Source: Balanoglossus misakiensis
Taxonomy: Eukaryota; Hemichordata
NCBI GenBank assembly: GCA_040954595.2
Contig: CM082588.2
Coordinates: 8,308,001-8,372,000, forward strand
Reading direction: 5' to 3'
Length of the DNA stretch: 64,000 nt
The position numbers and the translations under genes are program-made. Positions 59,701 to 64,000 of the stretch are shown here, one piece after another (position 1 is the first letter of the stretch; each line of letters opens with the position of its first letter). The notes beneath the pieces were generated by a model that was not told the DNA's origin, did not search any database, and saw only the letters and a program-made list of their open reading frames with translations.

Positions 59701-62700
59701 TGAACACTGACCTTCTCTATCATATCTAAATGTCTCTCCCTCTGGTAAGGTGATCGAAGACAACTGTTGGCTATCCAAAATCAAACACCGTCTGATTCCA
59801 AGGACACCAAGAACTTCTGGCCGTTCATCCAACAACGAAGACAACTGTAGAGGGCGCTGTATTTTTAACAACAGTACGATTGGTGTCTGTGTGTCTCCCA
59901 CATCAACATCTATCTCAGCTTCCAAAGTGCCGGAACCACCAAGTAGTTTTGATAAACCGATTCTGTTTTGGCGTGTGGCATAGACAGACCTGTCAGTCTC
60001 CACGGCAACAACTGCGCTCTTGTAATCTACATTAACAAACGACGCAGAGAAAATCTCAATAAATGATATGTATTCTCATAAAAGAGTATTTTTTCAACAG
60101 TATTTTTTCTTCTGGTTGAATTCGTAAGTGCCTATGAAAAAAAACACTTCAAACTCATAGCCTGTCAGCTAGAAACGAAAACAGTCATATGAACACTCAA
60201 CTTGAAAAATAATTCTTGTTCTATGCTTTCATCCATAAATAATTATTACCTTGTTTAGTCAACATCTCTCCAAGTTCTGTACAGTTTTCTCCACACAAAC
60301 CACAGACCTCAGAAGATTTCACTTCCGGTACATAGCCTATAATGATTAAAGTTACGAATTCGTCATGACATATATCGTTGATATCAATTTGCAATTTTAA
60401 CATTGATCCATAAGAAATTGAGTGTACAATTGAAAATTTAGACATGGTGTCAGTTAGTGCAAAGCATTCACATGAAATTCACATGAAATCACTTTGAAAT
60501 GGGTATGAATACAGGAACTTGAAAGTACACGTGTTCTGCTTGGGGAAAACACATAACACAGATACGAGTCTAGAACTGAAAATAACCAAAGGTTTCAGGT
60601 AAACTCCTTCATTTCAAACGAATACACAATGTTCGGCAACATTAACTAAATTGTTAAACTATTAGACTTGCCTTCCTTGATGTACTTCAATTCTGCCAGA
60701 CATCGTTGATATCTCCATGTCTCTATGGTTGTCTTCAGGTTAACGTCAGATACATTGAGTTTGTGGAGCAATTCGGGTGTGATCATGTCTGCTTTAAACA
60801 GATCTCCCAGTATCCCTTGCCTGTAGTCACGCCATAGTCTCTCCAGGGACTTTGATGTCTGGCATACCAATACAACATTCAGACTGCCCCGCTTGATTTC
60901 TTCAATTTGTATGTTTCCAACACTGTTGAGATGCTCTTTGACTTTTGGTAAATCGTTTTCAGAGCTGCTGTTGTTGATTATCTCATTTTCGATGAGTTCA
61001 ACCTGGTCTGGAGTCAAGGTTGGACCGGATACCTCCAGGCTAATCTCGATTTTACCTGAAATAACATCACTATATTAGATTCAATGTTTCTGGCTCTTTT
61101 TCTAAGTTACTAATTCAGAGTTACTTTTTCGAAATGAAGGTACACAATATGCAAAACGTCTGTTTATACAGTTTTAAAACTTCAATTATTTCAACTTTAA
61201 TAACCCCTATCTATTTCATCTTCTGAAATAAGAATCTCCATTCCCATGATAGTCAGGAATGCGAAGGTCTTCAGTTATAGAGGAGAACCATTTGATTTCT
61301 GGAAAGAGGGTGGAGTATGTCACCAGCTTGTTCAGTCACTGTAGTCCTACGGCAGTTTTTTCGATTGTCTGTCTACCTTTTACTTCAAGGCAAGCCAGAA
61401 GCAAGTTCATTTCCTCATCATCATCTACCAACAATTCTTCCTCCAAAAAACCCCATCGTACCCTAGAAATCAAACGATTCTCCCCTTATTTGATTAATTG
61501 AAATGGCCGTCAATTAAACAACAGGATCTAGCCTACCCAGCTTAGATTTGAGAGTGTCTTCATGCGTTTGTCCAGCACCAGGATTTTGTTGGCCACCTTC
61601 ACCAGTTTTATTCAAATCACCACTTTCTGGTCTATTGTTACTTGGGAGATCTTCAACCTGATTTTCTTTTTCTCTTCTACCGGAATTCGAGACTCGTTGT
61701 CCTTGGTCACGAACTGTTTCCTCTTCCCCTAGGGACGGATGTGAAAAACTCAGTTTACTATCACATTCACACTAATTGCACAAATGCTTCACATTTAAAT
61801 TGATTCTGGTAAACCATTCAATTGCTTTTGTGTATTAAAATGCATTTTATGCAACGGTAAATCACTGAGAGGCAAACATGCCGCTGTTAATATGTTAATA
61901 TATTGTCATATTGTCATAACTGTGTATTGTCCAAAGCAACGTATACAGTGCGTGCAACATTCTCTTTATCTATCGCTATTTACCCTTGGAAGGCTCTTCT
62001 GCAGGGTCATCGCATTCTGTAGGGCAAAATACACATTCCAACAGCTTGGTGTGATGGTCAGCAATAACACCACTCTCAGTGGATATTTGTAGTGCAGTCT
62101 TCAGGTCTTGTGCCGCATTCTTTGCACGGCCATATTCACTTAGGATATCCATGATAGCGCATACCCACTTTTCTTTTCCGCTGTCAATACTTTCGCTCGG
62201 TCCCACGTCACAAGTTTGTACACCAATGGAGGGGAAGTGTTCCTTTAGGAATGTTGCCAGACCTGATTGCTCTGGATGTAGTGTAGGCACACCAGCAGTG
62301 CAGGATAGAAGACCGAATACACCAAATGGGTCTCCTTTAGTTGTGCAATTTATCACGATGTCACACTGCTTCAAATCGTTCTCTAACTGGCTTATCGATG
62401 CGTTGTTTGGATACATGTGGATATTTAATCGATCGGACAGTGTCATCCTCTCAAGCCTCTGTTGACATTCCTCACACGGTTCAGAGGATACATATCCTCT
62501 TAACTTCCACTTGATTTTCGTAGAGAAATACTTGTATATGTCAGCAACTTTCCCCATGCCACGCGCTACTGCTTCGAATTCTTCCAGATCACGCAGCCCT
62601 GTTATGGTATGTACAGATAGGACATTGATGGTTTTACGTAAACCGGTTTTATTCACGGAAAGATTGCCGACGTCTTTCTTCATGCAGGGAATGTATGCAA

Positions 62701-63250
62701 CGTGCTCCACTTGTGAGTTTAGCAAAGGTTGAATCTTCACCTCAAACTCCTCATATACTGATGGTCCAACGGAGAGACTAACAGAGCACTTTTTTGCATA
62801 TTCCAGCATTTCATCATCTTTGGCAGCCAAGTCTGAAGGATCTAGGTTCATGTTTTCCGGTGTGTCAGAATAGACAGGAACAAAGTCCGCAGATGGGAAA
62901 ACCTCTGCCTGAATACTCTTTGCTGTACTGGCAGTTCCATCCTTACAAGCAGTACCATATACGGTCGTAATTGGGTGATATTTCTTTAACTGTTGAAAAT
63001 AGTGTTCGTGTAAAATTAACCAATCACTTGTCGGCTTCCCCTCTTTGGTTGGGAGAATCAGCTCCACTCTATGACGCCTTGCTTCTTCAACTTCTTTGTC
63101 AGAAGCCTGTAACGCCATGAAGTAAACCTGGTTGTTTCCATCAGCAAGATCGATGGCCAATTGTCTCTCAGTAAGACATGTTGCAATATTGCGACTTCTC
63201 GGCCACCATTCCTCTCCGACAACCAACAGACGGTTCTTCACATGTGCCAT
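56754..63250 (-). CDS. Gene 5: GT-B-like / TRADD-N / coiled-coil / IFIT-like TPR protein (8 exons, 1331 aa)
   Basis: Exons: 63250-61984, 61728-61537, 61055-60672, 60336-60250, 60026-59712, 59401-58985, 58424-58315 and 57977-56754. GT-B half is class B, very close to gene 3, with GDPFGVFGLLSCTAGVP and no EX7E. Exon 7 is one codon shorter (VTHTGLKH) and has both tandem acceptors. The TPR exon ends KKRVQFCNQQ as in genes 1 and 3. Intron 7 is short because a deletion removed the right half of the resident hairpin element and the sequence after it. The exon-1 donor AAGG|GTAAAT and all later junctions keep the frame. Confidence 0.8.
58078..58160. mobile_element. Intronic hairpin MITE, gene 5 copy (left half only)
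   Basis: The left end GGTAGCTAAAAACGATAAG is present through CCCCACTGACACATAAAC, then the sequence jumps to intron sequence normally found several hundred bp downstream (TTCAATTTGCGTCATTATT). The right arm is deleted, so the element can no longer fold. Confidence 0.75.
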
Positions 63251-64000
63251 TTCTAATTGAGAATAAAATATGTTCGTGTTTATTGAGTTATCGGGGAATA
63301 TTTCCACGGCTCATCGAAAGAGGAATGCTATGGAAGGTACAATCATTATTACTGCAGACTCCTTGGCCTGCCACTCGGTGGATTGTCTGTCTCACAAAGC
63401 TCCGAGTGAGGGGTAATATTTCGGATTCGCCGAAACAGTGGATGTTGTAATAGAAATACGTGTTGATACACGAAACGCTTAAAATCCCAGCTTTTCTTAA
63501 ATAAGGTAAATGAATAGGAAAGGTCGCAGGTCACTATTTTGAGGTCTTGATATTTTATAATATGGCACTTTATAAGTCGCCTGTTCGTTTGTCTTAAATT
63601 CTACTATTAATAATTTTGTTTAAAAATTTGCGTACGGACTGACGTTGTTCCCCGCAAAAACTGGCATTTTCTCCACGTGATATGAATATGAGATAAAATA
63701 GTCCCTGTTGAGAGAGTGTTAAAATGAAAACGTTGCTCTATTTCAAATTTGCTTTGCCATCACAATCAATACTAGTAAAAACTGCATTCATACATCACAG
63801 TACGGTACGCTGTAAACTAGTAAAATAAATTTTTGTTTTCCATGAGTACATATATGCAAATAAAAATAACATGGAACTACTTTCTACTTGTAAACATTGA
63901 ATGCCATGAATGCTAGAGCGGTGCAGTATGACCAGTGAAACGCGGTGATTATATCATTATTTGGTTTGTTATATGCTTGATCCTACCAACTCTCTTCAGT
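63251..64000. repeat. 5' flank of gene 5 and start of the next intergenic duplicon
   Basis: It matches 39000-39760 and 51209-52300 without the foldback insertion. The last bases correspond to about 13300 and 52300 in the other units, so the array very likely continues beyond the window. No gene is seen. Confidence 0.5.

Noticed and set aside
1-64000. tRNA, rRNA, CRISPR arrays, bacterial operons or viral genes
   Set aside because: I saw no cloverleaf with A and B boxes, no regularly spaced repeat-spacer pattern and no viral or prokaryotic gene organisation.

Overview
The window is non-viral animal genomic DNA. It is AT-rich, with introns bounded by ordinary GT/AG (and one GC/AG) signals, many foldback miniature transposons, and a recently expanded tandem gene family. 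The domain set (TRADD-N, an IFIT-type TPR array, a GT-B glycosyltransferase-like domain) and the style of lineage-specific expansion point to a marine invertebrate. An amphioxus (Branchiostoma) is my best guess; another invertebrate deuterostome or a lophotrochozoan is not excluded.

The core is five head-to-tail paralogues, all on the minus strand: gene 1 (5299-12199), gene 2 (16981-23881), gene 3 (32025-38983), gene 4 (44445-51208) and gene 5 (56754-63250). I could build the same eight-exon model in every copy. All splice phases are compatible and the five predicted proteins are 1327-1332 residues. The exon order is: exon 1, a GT-B glycosyltransferase-like domain with a degraded EX7E motif (~422 aa); exon 2, a low-complexity polar linker; exon 3, a TRADD-N-like domain; exon 4, a short C-x2-C-x3-C segment; exon 5, an unrecognised ~105-aa domain; exon 6, a coiled coil; exon 7, a short conserved segment; exon 8, an IFIT-like TPR array. 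Exons 1 to 6 are all joined by phase-1 introns. No STAND/NACHT NTPase is visible. The layout suggests an intracellular immune or cell-death receptor: TPR and GT-B parts that could bind ligands, with TRADD-N and the coiled coil as the oligomerising or signalling centre. This function is inferred, not shown.

The copies are mosaics. In the 5' half, genes 1, 2 and 4 group against 3 and 5. In the 3' half, genes 1, 3 and 5 group against 2 and 4. The switch falls inside the TRADD-N exon. Genes 1, 3 and 5 have an exchanged TPR C-terminus and carry decaying copies of the other C-terminus just downstream.

Two duplicated blocks (about 888-2976 and 28256-30338) carry a second gene family: small predicted secreted proteins with a signal peptide, an acidic region, a GK-repeat and a cationic Trp-rich tail. 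Two copies are intact (2115-2609 and 29486-29980), one shorter relative is open (27224-27511), and several are broken.

The remaining sequence is intergenic duplicon and transposon debris. Comparing paralogues gives precise empty sites for several insertions: a 317-bp foldback with a TTTAA duplication, a 41-bp element with an 8-bp duplication, and a 208-bp element with a GTTTT duplication. One hairpin element sits in the last intron of all five genes and predates the array. I saw no convincing tRNA, rRNA or CRISPR.
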